Below, piece by piece: positions 57,033-64,000 of a DNA stretch of 64,000 nt; position 1 is the stretch's first letter; each line of letters starts with the position of its first letter. The translations under genes and the position numbers were made by a program. Origin of the DNA: Melghirimyces profundicolus (GTDB taxonomy: Bacteria > Bacillota > Bacilli > Thermoactinomycetales > DSM-45169). The stretch lies in assembly GCF_003054245.1 (NCBI RefSeq), contig NZ_QBKR01000021.1:1-64000 (forward strand). Direction: 5' to 3'. The notes beneath the pieces are model-generated. The model was given only the letters and a program-made list of their open reading frames with translations, had not been told where the DNA came from and ran no database searches.

Positions 57033-57455
57033 ATGAACCGAGAAATAATCTATGCGCTGTTGGCGGCGCTCAGCTTCGGAGTGGCACCCATCTTCGAAAA
57101 ACTGGGTCTCGCCCGGACGGATCCCTCCATTGCCCTTTTTCTGCGGGCGGCGGTCACGACGGTAGGCATTTCCGTCTACCTCTTTTTCTTATCCAAAGAG
57201 CAACCGATCGGCATCCCCGATTTCCGGAGCATCGTGTATGTCTTATTGGGGGGTGTGTTCGGAGTGATGATGGCCCAATACTTTTATTTCAAAGCCCTTC
57301 AGTTTGGAGATGTCGGGCGGGTGATGCCGGTGGTCGGAAGTTTTCCGGTCCTCGCGTTTCTCCTTTCCGTGGTGGTTTTTGGGGAGACGGTAACATTTAC
57401 CAAAGTTTGCGGAATTCTTCTGGTGATGGCAGGTGTGTATCTTCTGGGAGATTAG
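57033..57455 (+). CDS. EamA/DMT-type half-size transporter
   Basis: The 140-residue protein contains four to five membrane helices and a single EamA unit: IIYALLAALSFGVAPIFEKLGLA, then VMMAQYFYFKALQFGDVGRVMPVVGSFPVLAFLLSVVVFGET and VCGILLVMAGVYLLG. Half-size EamA proteins work as dimers, like small multidrug/DMT carriers; the substrate is unknown. The ribosome site is a G-rich GGGGGTCGAGG directly before the ATG. Confidence 0.85.
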   Translation: MNREIIYALLAALSFGVAPIFEKLGLARTDPSIALFLRAAVTTVGISVYLFFLSKEQPIGIPDFRSIVYVLLGGVFGVMMAQYFYFKALQFGDVGRVMPVVGSFPVLAFLLSVVVFGETVTFTKVCGILLVMAGVYLLGD

Positions 57456-57646
57456 TTGCATATCCGTTTATATCTTAAAGGAAACCAAAGAATATGGGCC
57501 TGCAGTCCATCCATTACGTCTTGGAAGGGGTTGTACTTTCCGCCGGAAAATGTTCTCCTGTATCTTAGATTGGATCAACCGATCATGAGAGAAACAATCG
57601 ACCGCAGGTCGGAGAAAAAACGACGACTGGGAGCAGGAGGATCTCC

Positions 57647-58180
57647 ATGAGTTTTGATAAAACACAGAGAAAATCCATGACCGATGAATTTCTCGAGCGT
57701 CTGCAGGAGCACCGGCGTTATCTCTATCATATTGCTTATCGCCTGACGGGCAACACCGAAGACGCGAAAGACCTGATGCAGGAAACGCTCTGGCAGGCCC
57801 ACCGAAAATCGAATAAGTACGTCTACGAGAAATCGCTGAAGGCATGGCTCCGCACCATGATGACCAACCGCTTCAGAGACCAAAAAAGGAAAAAAAGTTT
57901 GAAGATGGTTGCCTTGGAAGATGCGTTTATACAATCAGAACCCCCCCATTCCGTGAATGTCTCCGTCGAGGAGCAGGTGGAACAACGAATGATGCTGGAG
58001 CAGGTGAAAGACGAAATCCGCGACCTTCCCGAGATTTACCGGAGGGTGGTGGTTCTCCGGCATTTCCGCGGGTATTCTTACTCCGAGATCAGCGAAGCTC
58101 TGGACATTCCGGAGGGGACGGTCAAGACGCAACTGTTCCGTGCGCGGAAGATGTTAAAAGAACGACTCTCCAAAAAGTAA
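57647..58180 (+). CDS. ECF-type RNA polymerase sigma factor
   Basis: The 177-residue sigma factor has region 2 (YLYHIAYRLTGNTEDAKDLMQETLWQA near residue 25, AWLRTMMTNRFRDQ) and region 4 (LPEIYRRVVVLRHFRGYSYSEISEALDIPEGTVKTQLFRARKML), typical of ECF factors. It is followed 12 bases later by a membrane zinc-type anti-sigma gene. The start is ATG 57647 after AGGAGG. I could not find an obvious autoregulatory -35 GGAAC promoter in the 190 bases upstream. Confidence 0.92.
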   Translation: MSFDKTQRKSMTDEFLERLQEHRRYLYHIAYRLTGNTEDAKDLMQETLWQAHRKSNKYVYEKSLKAWLRTMMTNRFRDQKRKKSLKMVALEDAFIQSEPPHSVNVSVEEQVEQRMMLEQVKDEIRDLPEIYRRVVVLRHFRGYSYSEISEALDIPEGTVKTQLFRARKMLKERLSKK

Positions 58181-58192
58181 GGGGATCGATGG

Positions 58193-58933
58193 ATGTCTTC
58201 TTGCAAGGATATGGATCGCCTGATCCAACTCTATGTGGACCAGGAGATAGACGAGGCGGACCACAGGCGGCTGAAGGAGCATGTGGCGGAGTGCGACGAT
58301 TGCCGCAGCCACCTTCAGGAGATGATCGCCCTCGTTCACTCCTTGGAGGAGATCCGAAAGCATGCGGAGAGACCTTCCAAGCCTGTGACCATGGCGAATT
58401 ACGCGATCAAATGGGCAGCCGTCTACACCGCCATCGCATTTTTGGTGGCCTTTGTCCCCGGAATTCTGCAACACCGCAACACCCAAGTGAATGAAATGGC
58501 GAGCAGCACGGCTCCTGCCGCGGCGACTCACCAGAAGATGATGGTGCTGGCCACCCAGGCTGAGAAATTGCACATTCCGGAGAATGACTATGTAAACATT
58601 ATCAGCCCCAGTAGACTGACGGGGGAGTTGGAGGGGGAAACCGCCCTGGTTTATCCCAGCGCCATGCCGTTTTTCCTGGAGAAATCGGCCTGGTTCCAGG
58701 AGATCAAGCGATTTGTCTTTGTCCGGGTCCCCGACGACAAGACCTTGGCAACCATCCTGACGGCCTCGGGATTGTCCCCGGATCAAAGCCATCTCAAAAA
58801 ATTGAGCTTCCCTATGTCCGTGATTCTCACCAAGGGAAAAAAAACGCGTTTCGAGACCTTTTCTTTTCCGGAGAACGAGAAAAAAATCTCCCACTGGTAC
58901 GATCAGATCGCCACAACGCCTGCGATTCAATGA
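58193..58933 (+). CDS. Membrane-bound zinc-type anti-sigma factor
   Basis: The 246-residue protein begins with a zinc-binding anti-sigma domain: DMDRLIQLYVDQEID, HVAECDDCRSHL (HxxxCxxC) near residue 30. One membrane helix follows (about residues 74-92, WAAVYTAIAFLVAFVPGI), then an extracytoplasmic sensor domain of about 150 residues. It should hold the ECF factor inactive until an envelope signal arrives. The signal is unknown. The ribosome site is AAGGGG. Confidence 0.88.
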   Translation: MSSCKDMDRLIQLYVDQEIDEADHRRLKEHVAECDDCRSHLQEMIALVHSLEEIRKHAERPSKPVTMANYAIKWAAVYTAIAFLVAFVPGILQHRNTQVNEMASSTAPAAATHQKMMVLATQAEKLHIPENDYVNIISPSRLTGELEGETALVYPSAMPFFLEKSAWFQEIKRFVFVRVPDDKTLATILTASGLSPDQSHLKKLSFPMSVILTKGKKTRFETFSFPENEKKISHWYDQIATTPAIQ

Positions 58934-58937
58934 AGAG

Positions 58938-58960
58938 GGCCGATTACCCGGCCTTTTTTT
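58938..58960 (+). terminator. Terminator of the sigma/anti-sigma pair
   Basis: GGCCG pairs with CGGCC across a six-base loop, then seven T. Confidence 0.75.
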
Positions 58961-59046
58961 CATGAACGGCTCCAAAATTATCCCCTGACAGGATGCTTTC
59001 TTTTCGATATAATATGCGTTAAAAATTCAGGAGGGGAGTTTTGAAG

Positions 59047-60138
59047 ATGAGCCATGAACTGGATCGGTTGCGGGCACAGATGGACGAGGTCAATTTGAAG
59101 CTTCTGGAGCTTCTGAGCCACAGAGCCCATCTGGCGCAATCCATCGGTCAAGTGAAAAAGAAACAGGGGATCCACCGTTTTGATCCCGAACGGGAACGGG
59201 ACATGCTGGAGAGAATCACGAAATCCAATCCTGGTCCGTTTGATAATGATACCATCCGCCACCTCTTTAAACAGATCTTCAAAGCTTCCCTCGACCTTCA
59301 GCAGAAAAACCACAAAAAAGCACTCCTCGTCAGCCGGAAACAGCAGCCGGAAGACACCGTCGTCCAGGTGGGGGAAGTCGCCGTCGGCGGCCCCGGAAAA
59401 ACCGTCATTGCCGGACCTTGTTCGGTGGAAACGGAAGAGCAGGTGCGTGAAGTCGCCCGCGCTCTCCGGCAACAGGGAGTCCGTTTGATACGCGGAGGTG
59501 CCTTCAAGCCCCGCACCTCTCCTTATGATTTTCAGGGGCTCGGAGAAGAAGGCCTTCGGATGCTTCGCCGGGTGGCGGATGAGTTCGGATTAAAAGTGGT
59601 CAGTGAGATCGTCAATCCGGCGGACATCGAATTGGCAGAGGAAACCATTGATGTCATCCAGATCGGCGCCCGCAATATGCAAAACTTCGAACTATTGAAA
59701 GCGGCCGGCGCTTCCCGGCTCCCTGTTTTTCTCAAACGGGGGATGTCGGCGACGGTGGAGGAATTCCTTTTCGCCGCTGAGTATATCGTCTCCGGCGGCA
59801 ACAGCCGCGTGATGCTGTGCGAACGGGGGATTCGCACCTATGAAAAATGGACGCGGAACACGCTGGACATCTCCGCTGTTCCCCTGTTGAAGCAGGAAAG
59901 CCACCTTCCCGTTTTCGTGGACATTACCCATTCCACGGGGCGCCGGGACATCCAGTTGCCGGTGGCCAAAGCCGCGCTGGCTGCGGGAGCCGATGGCATC
60001 ATGATGGAAGTGCACCCCGACCCCGCCGTGGCTCTGTCGGATGCCAACCAACAAGTGGATATCCCGCAATTTGAGGCGTTCATGGAAGATATCCGGAACC
60101 AAGGTTTGCTTCAGCCGGCCGAACCGATGCTGAGATAA
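59047..60138 (+). CDS. aroA: Bifunctional chorismate mutase / DAHP synthase AroA(G)
   Basis: The enzyme carries a chorismate mutase domain (residues 1-85, [35 protein letters not shown]) fused to a DAHP synthase of the AroG-type found in Bacillus ([13 protein letters not shown] near 120, [70 protein letters not shown]). It starts the shikimate pathway, with feedback through the mutase domain. The start is ATG 59047 after AGGAGGGGAG; TTG 59041 is an alternative. ccpA follows about 200 bases downstream, as in Bacillus. Confidence 0.93.
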   Translation: MSHELDRLRAQMDEVNLKLLELLSHRAHLAQSIGQVKKKQGIHRFDPERERDMLERITKSNPGPFDNDTIRHLFKQIFKASLDLQQKNHKKALLVSRKQQPEDTVVQVGEVAVGGPGKTVIAGPCSVETEEQVREVARALRQQGVRLIRGGAFKPRTSPYDFQGLGEEGLRMLRRVADEFGLKVVSEIVNPADIELAEETIDVIQIGARNMQNFELLKAAGASRLPVFLKRGMSATVEEFLFAAEYIVSGGNSRVMLCERGIRTYEKWTRNTLDISAVPLLKQESHLPVFVDITHSTGRRDIQLPVAKAALAAGADGIMMEVHPDPAVALSDANQQVDIPQFEAFMEDIRNQGLLQPAEPMLR

Positions 60139-60153
60139 CCGGACAGGATCCAC

Positions 60154-60182
60154 AACCGGTCTTTTTACAGGCCGGTTTTTTT
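60154..60182 (+). terminator. Terminator between aroA and ccpA
   Basis: AACCGG (60154-60159) pairs with CCGGTT (60172-60177), then TTTTTC. It lies 15 bases after aroA, so ccpA probably has its own promoter. Confidence 0.75.
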
Positions 60183-60337
60183 CTTCTCCGGCGGGCAGAC
60201 TACGGGTACGTATGGAAAGGAAAGCCAAAATCGTCATGGCGGAAAAGCCCTTTCCCTTTGCACGGTTAAAGGATTTGTCGTATCCTTAATACAAATGGAG
60301 AATGGAAAACCATCAAACCAAAAATTGGGTGTGAAAA

Positions 60338-61366
60338 ATGGGCAAGCGAAAAGAGACGATCACGATCTATGATGTGGCCCGTGAAGCAGGGGTTTCCATG
60401 GCCACCGTTTCCCGGGTCGTCAACGGCAACCCCAACGTAAAGCCGGTCACCCGCAAAAAGGTATTGGACGCGATCGAGCGGATGGGATACCGACCCAATG
60501 CCGTGGCGCGCGGACTGGCCAGCAAAAAGACCACGACGGTTGGGGTGGTGATTCCGGATATTTCCTATGCCTTCTTTGCCGAACTGACCCGCGGCATTGA
60601 AGATATCGCCAAAATGTATCATTACAACATCATCCTCTGCAACTCCGACCTGAAGAAGGAGAAGGAACTGCAACTGACTGAGGCGCTGCTGGAGAAGCAA
60701 GTCGACGGGCTCTTGTTTCTCGGGGGCAAAGTGACCGATGAACACCGGGAGATCTTTAACGGAACCGATGTTCCCGTGGTTTTGGCCGCCACCCGGGATG
60801 AAGCAAAGAATGCGCGTCCCTTTGTCACCATCGATCAGGTGAAGGCGGCCAAGGAAGCCACCGATGTTCTGATCCGGGAAGGACATGAGAGGATCGGATT
60901 CCTCGGCGGTCCGTTAACCGATCCTCTGATCGGGTATCCCCGGTACCAAGGTTATAGGGAAGCGTTGGAGGAAAACGGCATGTCCTTGGACGAAGACCGG
61001 GTTCGTCTCGGAAATTACCGTTATCATTCGGGATACGATGCGGCCAGGGAGCTGTTGGAATCGGAACAAGCACCCACGGCCATTTTCGCCGTCAACGACG
61101 AAATGGCTGTCGGGGCGATCCACGCCGTCCAGGATCTCGGTAAACGGGTGCCGGAGGACGTCTCCATCATCGGTTTCGACAATATCCCCCTCGCTTCCCA
61201 GGTCCGCCCGCTCCTTTCGACGGTGGCCGTCCCCATGTATGATATCGGGGCGGTGGCGATGCGTCTCTTGACCAAGTACATGAATGAAGAAACCATTGAG
61301 GAAGACCAGGTGGTCCTTCCGTACCGGCTGGAACTGAGGGACTCGACCCGCCTGAAGGAAATCTGA
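60338..61366 (+). CDS. ccpA: Catabolite control protein A (LacI family)
   Basis: CcpA is the global carbon regulator that binds cre sites with HPr-Ser-P. The 342-residue protein has the LacI helix-turn-helix ([29 protein letters not shown]), the hinge [26 protein letters not shown] and the periplasmic-binding fold ([50 protein letters not shown]). Its length and the aroA neighbourhood fit CcpA rather than other LacI regulators. The ribosome site is weak (GGGTGTGAAA). Confidence 0.93.
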   Translation: MGKRKETITIYDVAREAGVSMATVSRVVNGNPNVKPVTRKKVLDAIERMGYRPNAVARGLASKKTTTVGVVIPDISYAFFAELTRGIEDIAKMYHYNIILCNSDLKKEKELQLTEALLEKQVDGLLFLGGKVTDEHREIFNGTDVPVVLAATRDEAKNARPFVTIDQVKAAKEATDVLIREGHERIGFLGGPLTDPLIGYPRYQGYREALEENGMSLDEDRVRLGNYRYHSGYDAARELLESEQAPTAIFAVNDEMAVGAIHAVQDLGKRVPEDVSIIGFDNIPLASQVRPLLSTVAVPMYDIGAVAMRLLTKYMNEETIEEDQVVLPYRLELRDSTRLKEI

Positions 61367-61383
61367 ACCCCGGGGGGAAGCCG

Positions 61384-62103
61384 ATGGGAAAAACGATCGG
61401 GCTGATCGGGGCGATGGCTGAAGAGGTGGCCCTGTTTCTGGAAGAGATGGAGGAGAACGCAAGGGAAGAGTACGCGGGAATCGTTTTTCACCGGGGGTCT
61501 TTCAGCGGAGCACCGGTAGTGGTTTGCCGGTCGGGGGTTGGGAAGGTGAACGCCTCCGTCTGCACGCAACTCCTCATTGACCGGTTTGACGTGGGGACGG
61601 TGATTTTTACGGGGGTGGCCGGGGCATTGGATCCCGCTCTCGACATCGGAGACATCGTGGTGTCCAAGACCTGTGTCCAATACGATGTGGACGCTTCCCC
61701 CCTGGGTTTTCCGAAGGGGACGATCCCGTTTCAGGAGACCTCCGTTTTCCAGGCGGATCCCGAGTGGATTCGTCTGGCGATGGAGGCGGCCGAAGCGTGG
61801 ACGGAGGGGAAAGCGATCCGGGGGAAGGTATTGTCGGGGGACCGTTTTATCGCCCATCCGGAGCAGGTCAGGGAGCTCAGGGAAACCTTCGGCGGTGCCT
61901 GCGTCGAGATGGAAGGAGCGGCCGTCGCCCACGTCTGCCACCTGAACCGCATCCCCTTCGTGGTGATCCGATCGATGTCGGACCGCGCCGACTTTTCCGC
62001 CGGCGTCAATTTCACCGAGTTCGCCTCCCGCGCCGCCCGTTGTTCCAACGGGATCGTGAAAGCGATGTTGAAAAAGCATCAGGTGTTCGATTCAACGGAC
62101 TGA
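61384..62103 (+). CDS. mtnN: 5'-methylthioadenosine/S-adenosylhomocysteine nucleosidase MtnN
   Basis: MtnN cleaves MTA and SAH to adenine and sugar, recycling SAM by-products. The 239-residue protein shows GLIGAMAEEVALFLEEM at the N-terminus, VVVCRSGVGKVNAS, GVAGALDPALDIGDIVVS, SGDRFI, the substrate-binding GACVEMEGAAVAHVC near 177, and the catalytic Asp in RSMSDRADFSAGVNF near 202. The ribosome site is GGGGGGAAG. It follows ccpA by 17 bases and is probably co-transcribed. Confidence 0.92.
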   Translation: MGKTIGLIGAMAEEVALFLEEMEENAREEYAGIVFHRGSFSGAPVVVCRSGVGKVNASVCTQLLIDRFDVGTVIFTGVAGALDPALDIGDIVVSKTCVQYDVDASPLGFPKGTIPFQETSVFQADPEWIRLAMEAAEAWTEGKAIRGKVLSGDRFIAHPEQVRELRETFGGACVEMEGAAVAHVCHLNRIPFVVIRSMSDRADFSAGVNFTEFASRAARCSNGIVKAMLKKHQVFDSTD

Positions 62104-62179
62104 TTTTTCATTCAAGCGGATGGAACCAATAAGAAGCGTTTGACAAAGGGTTATCACACCCACCTTGAACACATGGAAC

Positions 62180-62216
62180 CCCGCCCAACCCTTACCAAAG
62201 GGATGGGCGGGTTTTT
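62180..62216 (+). terminator. Terminator after mtnN
   Basis: CCCGCCCA (62180-62187) pairs with TGGGCGGG (62204-62211), extended by CCCTTA/AGGGA, then TTTTTG. Confidence 0.8.
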
Positions 62217-62311
62217 GAATCCTGGTAAGACGGTCAAGTGAACGTCTTCTTTCCCCGCATAGGGAAGGTTCTTATTTCGTATCCTATCAGAAAAAAGAAA
62301 GGTGCGGAATC

Positions 62312-62521
62312 ATGTCGAAGGAACAAGCCCCCCGTTATTCTCTCGAGTTCTGGGGACCGGGTGAAGAGGATCTGGCCCGGAAGCTTCAGGAGGAGGGAGT
62401 GGAAGTCAGCTTGAGCGGCACTGTCTACCGCGCGGTGTTCCCGGAGGAACATTCCCTCCGGGATTGCCTCTGCGATATGGCAGAATTGACGGACCGGAAA
62501 GTGTATGTGCGGGAGGGTTGA
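62312..62521 (+). CDS. Hypothetical protein, 69 residues
   Basis: ATG 62312 follows AAAGGTG. The acidic protein contains FWGPGEEDLARKLQEEGVEVSL, VYRAVFPEEHSLRDCLCDMAEL and DRKVYVREG. The pattern strand-helix-strand-helix suggests a small alpha/beta domain. No family was recognised. Confidence 0.55.
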   Translation: MSKEQAPRYSLEFWGPGEEDLARKLQEEGVEVSLSGTVYRAVFPEEHSLRDCLCDMAELTDRKVYVREG

Positions 62522-62613
62522 TGATCCGGGTTCCCTTGTCTTCGGCAGGCAATTTCAAGGTCACCACCTCCATTCATAACGGGAGTCTGACACGTTTGGA
62601 TCTCCCATAAACC

Positions 62614-62640
62614 AACACCGGCCCTGCCTGGGCCGGTGTT
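62614..62640. terminator. Bidirectional terminator
   Basis: AACACCGGCCC (62614-62624) pairs perfectly with GGGCCGGTGTT (62630-62640). It separates the convergent 69-residue gene and acuC, which ends at 62643. Confidence 0.7.
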
Positions 62641-62642
62641 CA

Positions 62643-63800
62643 TCATTTCATCAGGTTGGAAAGCCTGAGTGCCTGTTGGACTGTGAGTTGGTTTTTCTGT
62701 GTGATCTCCCCGCGCCGGGGGATCGGTTCGAAGAGCCCTTCGGGGTCGTGCAGGGTGGAGGGCAGGGGAACGGGACTTTTCGGCTGCCACCTGCCCAGCC
62801 AGGAAGCGGGGAGCTTCTCTTCCCCGAGGGGTTTCCCGGCCATTTCCGCCCACAGATAAGTCCAGGCCCGGGGCACCACCCTCCAAATGTCGTATCCCCC
62901 GCCGCCCACTGCAATCCATCGCCCTCCGCAAACCTCATGGGCCAGTTCCCGGATGATCCGGGGGATCTCCCGGTAGATGTTCATCGTGGCGGACAGATGG
63001 GTGAGGGGATCGTACCGATGGGCATCGCATCCGTGCTGGGACAGGATGACGTCGGGCCGGAAGGCGTGGGCCACCCGGGGGACCACCTTCCGAAACGCAT
63101 CCAGCCAAGAGTCGTCTTCCGTAAAGGCGTCCAGCGGGACGTTGACACAAGCCCCCAGTCCCGCATCGTGCCCCCGTTCGTAAACGCCGCCGGTTCCGGG
63201 AAAGAGATAGCGGCCGGTTTCGTGGATGGAGAGAGTCAGGATTTCCGGATCATGGTAGAAGGTCCACTGCACTCCGTCTCCGTGGTGGGCGTCGGTGTCG
63301 ATGTAGAGAACTCTCGCCCCGTATTTTTTGCGGAGGTGGGCGATGGCCACAGAGGCATCGTTGTAGATGCAAAAACCCGACGCTTTTCCCCGCAGGGCAT
63401 GGTGCAGCCCTCCGGAGAGGTTGAGCGCGTGAAGCCATCTTCCGGACATCACGCCTTCTGCCGCTTCCAGCGTGGCGCCGACGATGAGGGAAGCCGTCTG
63501 ATGGATGCCCGGAAACACCGGATTGTCTTCCGTTCCCAATCCGTATTCCTTCAGTCGGTCTGCAGACACTTTCCCGCTGTCCGCCCGTTTGACCACGTTG
63601 ATGTAGTCGGCATCATGGATGAGGGAAAGTTCCTTTTCTTCAGCGATCCGGGGGGGCTTAAGACTCTGTTCATCCAGGAGACCGAAGGAGCGGATCAGGT
63701 CCAAGGTCAGTTCCAGCCGTTTGTTGTTAAAGGGGTGGTTGTCACGGAAACGGTAGGACAAAAAATCCTCGCTGTGGATGAGAATAGCGGTCCCTTTCAT
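62643..63800 (-). CDS. acuC: Acetoin utilization protein / histone deacetylase-family enzyme AcuC
   Basis: AcuC is a zinc-dependent protein deacetylase that in Bacillus reactivates acetylated acetyl-CoA synthetase. The 385-residue protein shows the class I HDAC motifs SGGLHHALRGKASGFCIYNDASVA (active-site His pair near 130), LYIDTDAHHGDGVQ (zinc-binding Asp and His near 160), QHGCDAHRYDPLTHL (zinc-binding Asp) and the C-terminal GGGGYDIWRVVPRAW. The start is ATG 63800 after GGAGGG. It follows a small ORF and the end of an AcuA-like gene, as in the acuABC operon, but acuB is missing here. Confidence 0.93.
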   Translation of the reverse strand: MKGTAILIHSEDFLSYRFRDNHPFNNKRLELTLDLIRSFGLLDEQSLKPPRIAEEKELSLIHDADYINVVKRADSGKVSADRLKEYGLGTEDNPVFPGIHQTASLIVGATLEAAEGVMSGRWLHALNLSGGLHHALRGKASGFCIYNDASVAIAHLRKKYGARVLYIDTDAHHGDGVQWTFYHDPEILTLSIHETGRYLFPGTGGVYERGHDAGLGACVNVPLDAFTEDDSWLDAFRKVVPRVAHAFRPDVILSQHGCDAHRYDPLTHLSATMNIYREIPRIIRELAHEVCGGRWIAVGGGGYDIWRVVPRAWTYLWAEMAGKPLGEEKLPASWLGRWQPKSPVPLPSTLHDPEGLFEPIPRRGEITQKNQLTVQQALRLSNLMK

Positions 63801-63801
63801 C

Positions 63802-63924
63802 CTAACCCTCCGTCGGGAGCGGGGATTTCCCGAGGCCAAACCACCCGGTGCCCCGCTTTTTCAATATCTTGGTATTGGAAGAGATGGAGTATCCATCACA
63901 GTGCAGGATGTCTTCCACCCGCAT
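63802..63924 (-). CDS. Small ORF between acuA and acuC, 40 residues
   Basis: ATG 63924 has a good ribosome site (AAAGGGGG). It encodes MRVEDILHCDGYSISSNTK and ends at TAG just before the acuC ATG. In Bacillus this place is held by acuB, whose product starts similarly (a hydrophobic VE-x-I motif) but is about 210 residues long. The ORF may be a truncated acuB relic or a tiny unrelated gene. Confidence 0.35.
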   Translation of the reverse strand: MRVEDILHCDGYSISSNTKILKKRGTGWFGLGKSPLPTEG

Positions 63925-63952
63925 GGTGTTTCCCCCTTTGAAACACGGACGG

Positions 63953-64000
63953 TCAGTACAGGAAACGGTAGTGGAAACGGAGTCGGTCGAATTTTTCCAT
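63953..64000 (-). CDS. acuA: AcuA-like acetyltransferase, C-terminal end (partial)
   Basis: The last 15 codons before the stop at 63953-63955 read MEKFDRLRFHYRFLY; the gene continues beyond the window. A FDRLRFRYRxLY end together with acuC downstream suggests AcuA, the GNAT acetyltransferase that inactivates acetyl-CoA synthetase. The evidence is short, so this stays tentative. Confidence 0.45.
   Translation of the reverse strand: MEKFDRLRFHYRFLY

Noticed and set aside
62127-62155. Further end of the MITE-like family (AGAAGCGTTTGACAAAG)
   Set aside because: Only about ten bases agree with the terminal repeat, and neither subterminal repeat nor a partner end is present.

Overview
The window reads as chromosomal DNA of a spore-forming, moderately GC-rich Bacillota species, most likely Bacillales and plausibly Thermoactinomycetaceae. 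This placement is inferred from gene content: CotF-like coat proteins, five YjcZ-like mini-proteins, two RsfA-type prespore regulators, a YtxJ bacilliredoxin, the aroA(G)-ccpA pair next to ytxG/ytxH-like genes, and an acuC gene with an acuA end. Shine-Dalgarno sites are strong and GTG/TTG starts are common. No rRNA, tRNA, CRISPR array or phage region was seen.

Layout. 0-8 kb: small genes and gene wrecks (a frameshifted DUF1858-like gene and a lysine 2,3-aminomutase fragment), a DDAH-like hydrolase, leuCD, a DinB/YfiT protein and a radical-SAM SPL-family gene behind a LexA-like box. Four copies of a non-coding element with terminal inverted repeats are scattered here. 8-19.8 kb: housekeeping genes, including an LCP cell-wall ligase, phnDEC import, a UbiB-like kinase with a phasin, a stand-alone CobB and a YrzF-like kinase.

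19.8-36.7 kb is a coherent acyl-CoA catabolic island. It holds (1) acyl-CoA ligase, acyl-CoA dehydrogenase, an internally deleted phosphotriesterase/lactonase-like gene, ComB, an APH-type kinase and an SDR; (2) a TetR regulator; (3) an SDR and a quinone oxidoreductase; (4) a complete LivHMGF-type ABC transporter with its binding protein; (5) a second acyl-CoA dehydrogenase, a FabG-like SDR and two MaoC-type proteins. The same 18-bp palindrome (ATACYNACCGGTNGGTAT) recurs near the start of these transcription units, so the island looks like one TetR-controlled regulon. Ligase + kinase + dehydrogenase + SDR resembles the levulinate/4-hydroxyacid pathway (Lva; mammalian ACAD10/11), in which a 4-hydroxyacyl-CoA is phosphorylated and then dephosphorylated by elimination.

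36.7-48.3 kb: a peroxiredoxin gene whose catalytic Cys codon is TGA (possible selenocysteine, but with a separate frameshift), a CoA-binding protein, a truncated MFS gene next to an element end, a DUF3907 protein, an acyltransferase, a TPR protein, a free-standing small RNA whose core resembles an IS200/IS605 right end (omega-RNA), nagA, two RsfA paralogues, ytxJ and the sporulation mini-protein array. 48.3-64 kb: a YerD-like FMN protein, small unknown proteins, an isocitrate/isopropylmalate dehydrogenase-family enzyme, NagZ, YtxG/YtxH-like proteins, an ECF sigma/anti-sigma pair, aroA(G)-ccpA-mtnN, and the acuC locus at the right edge.
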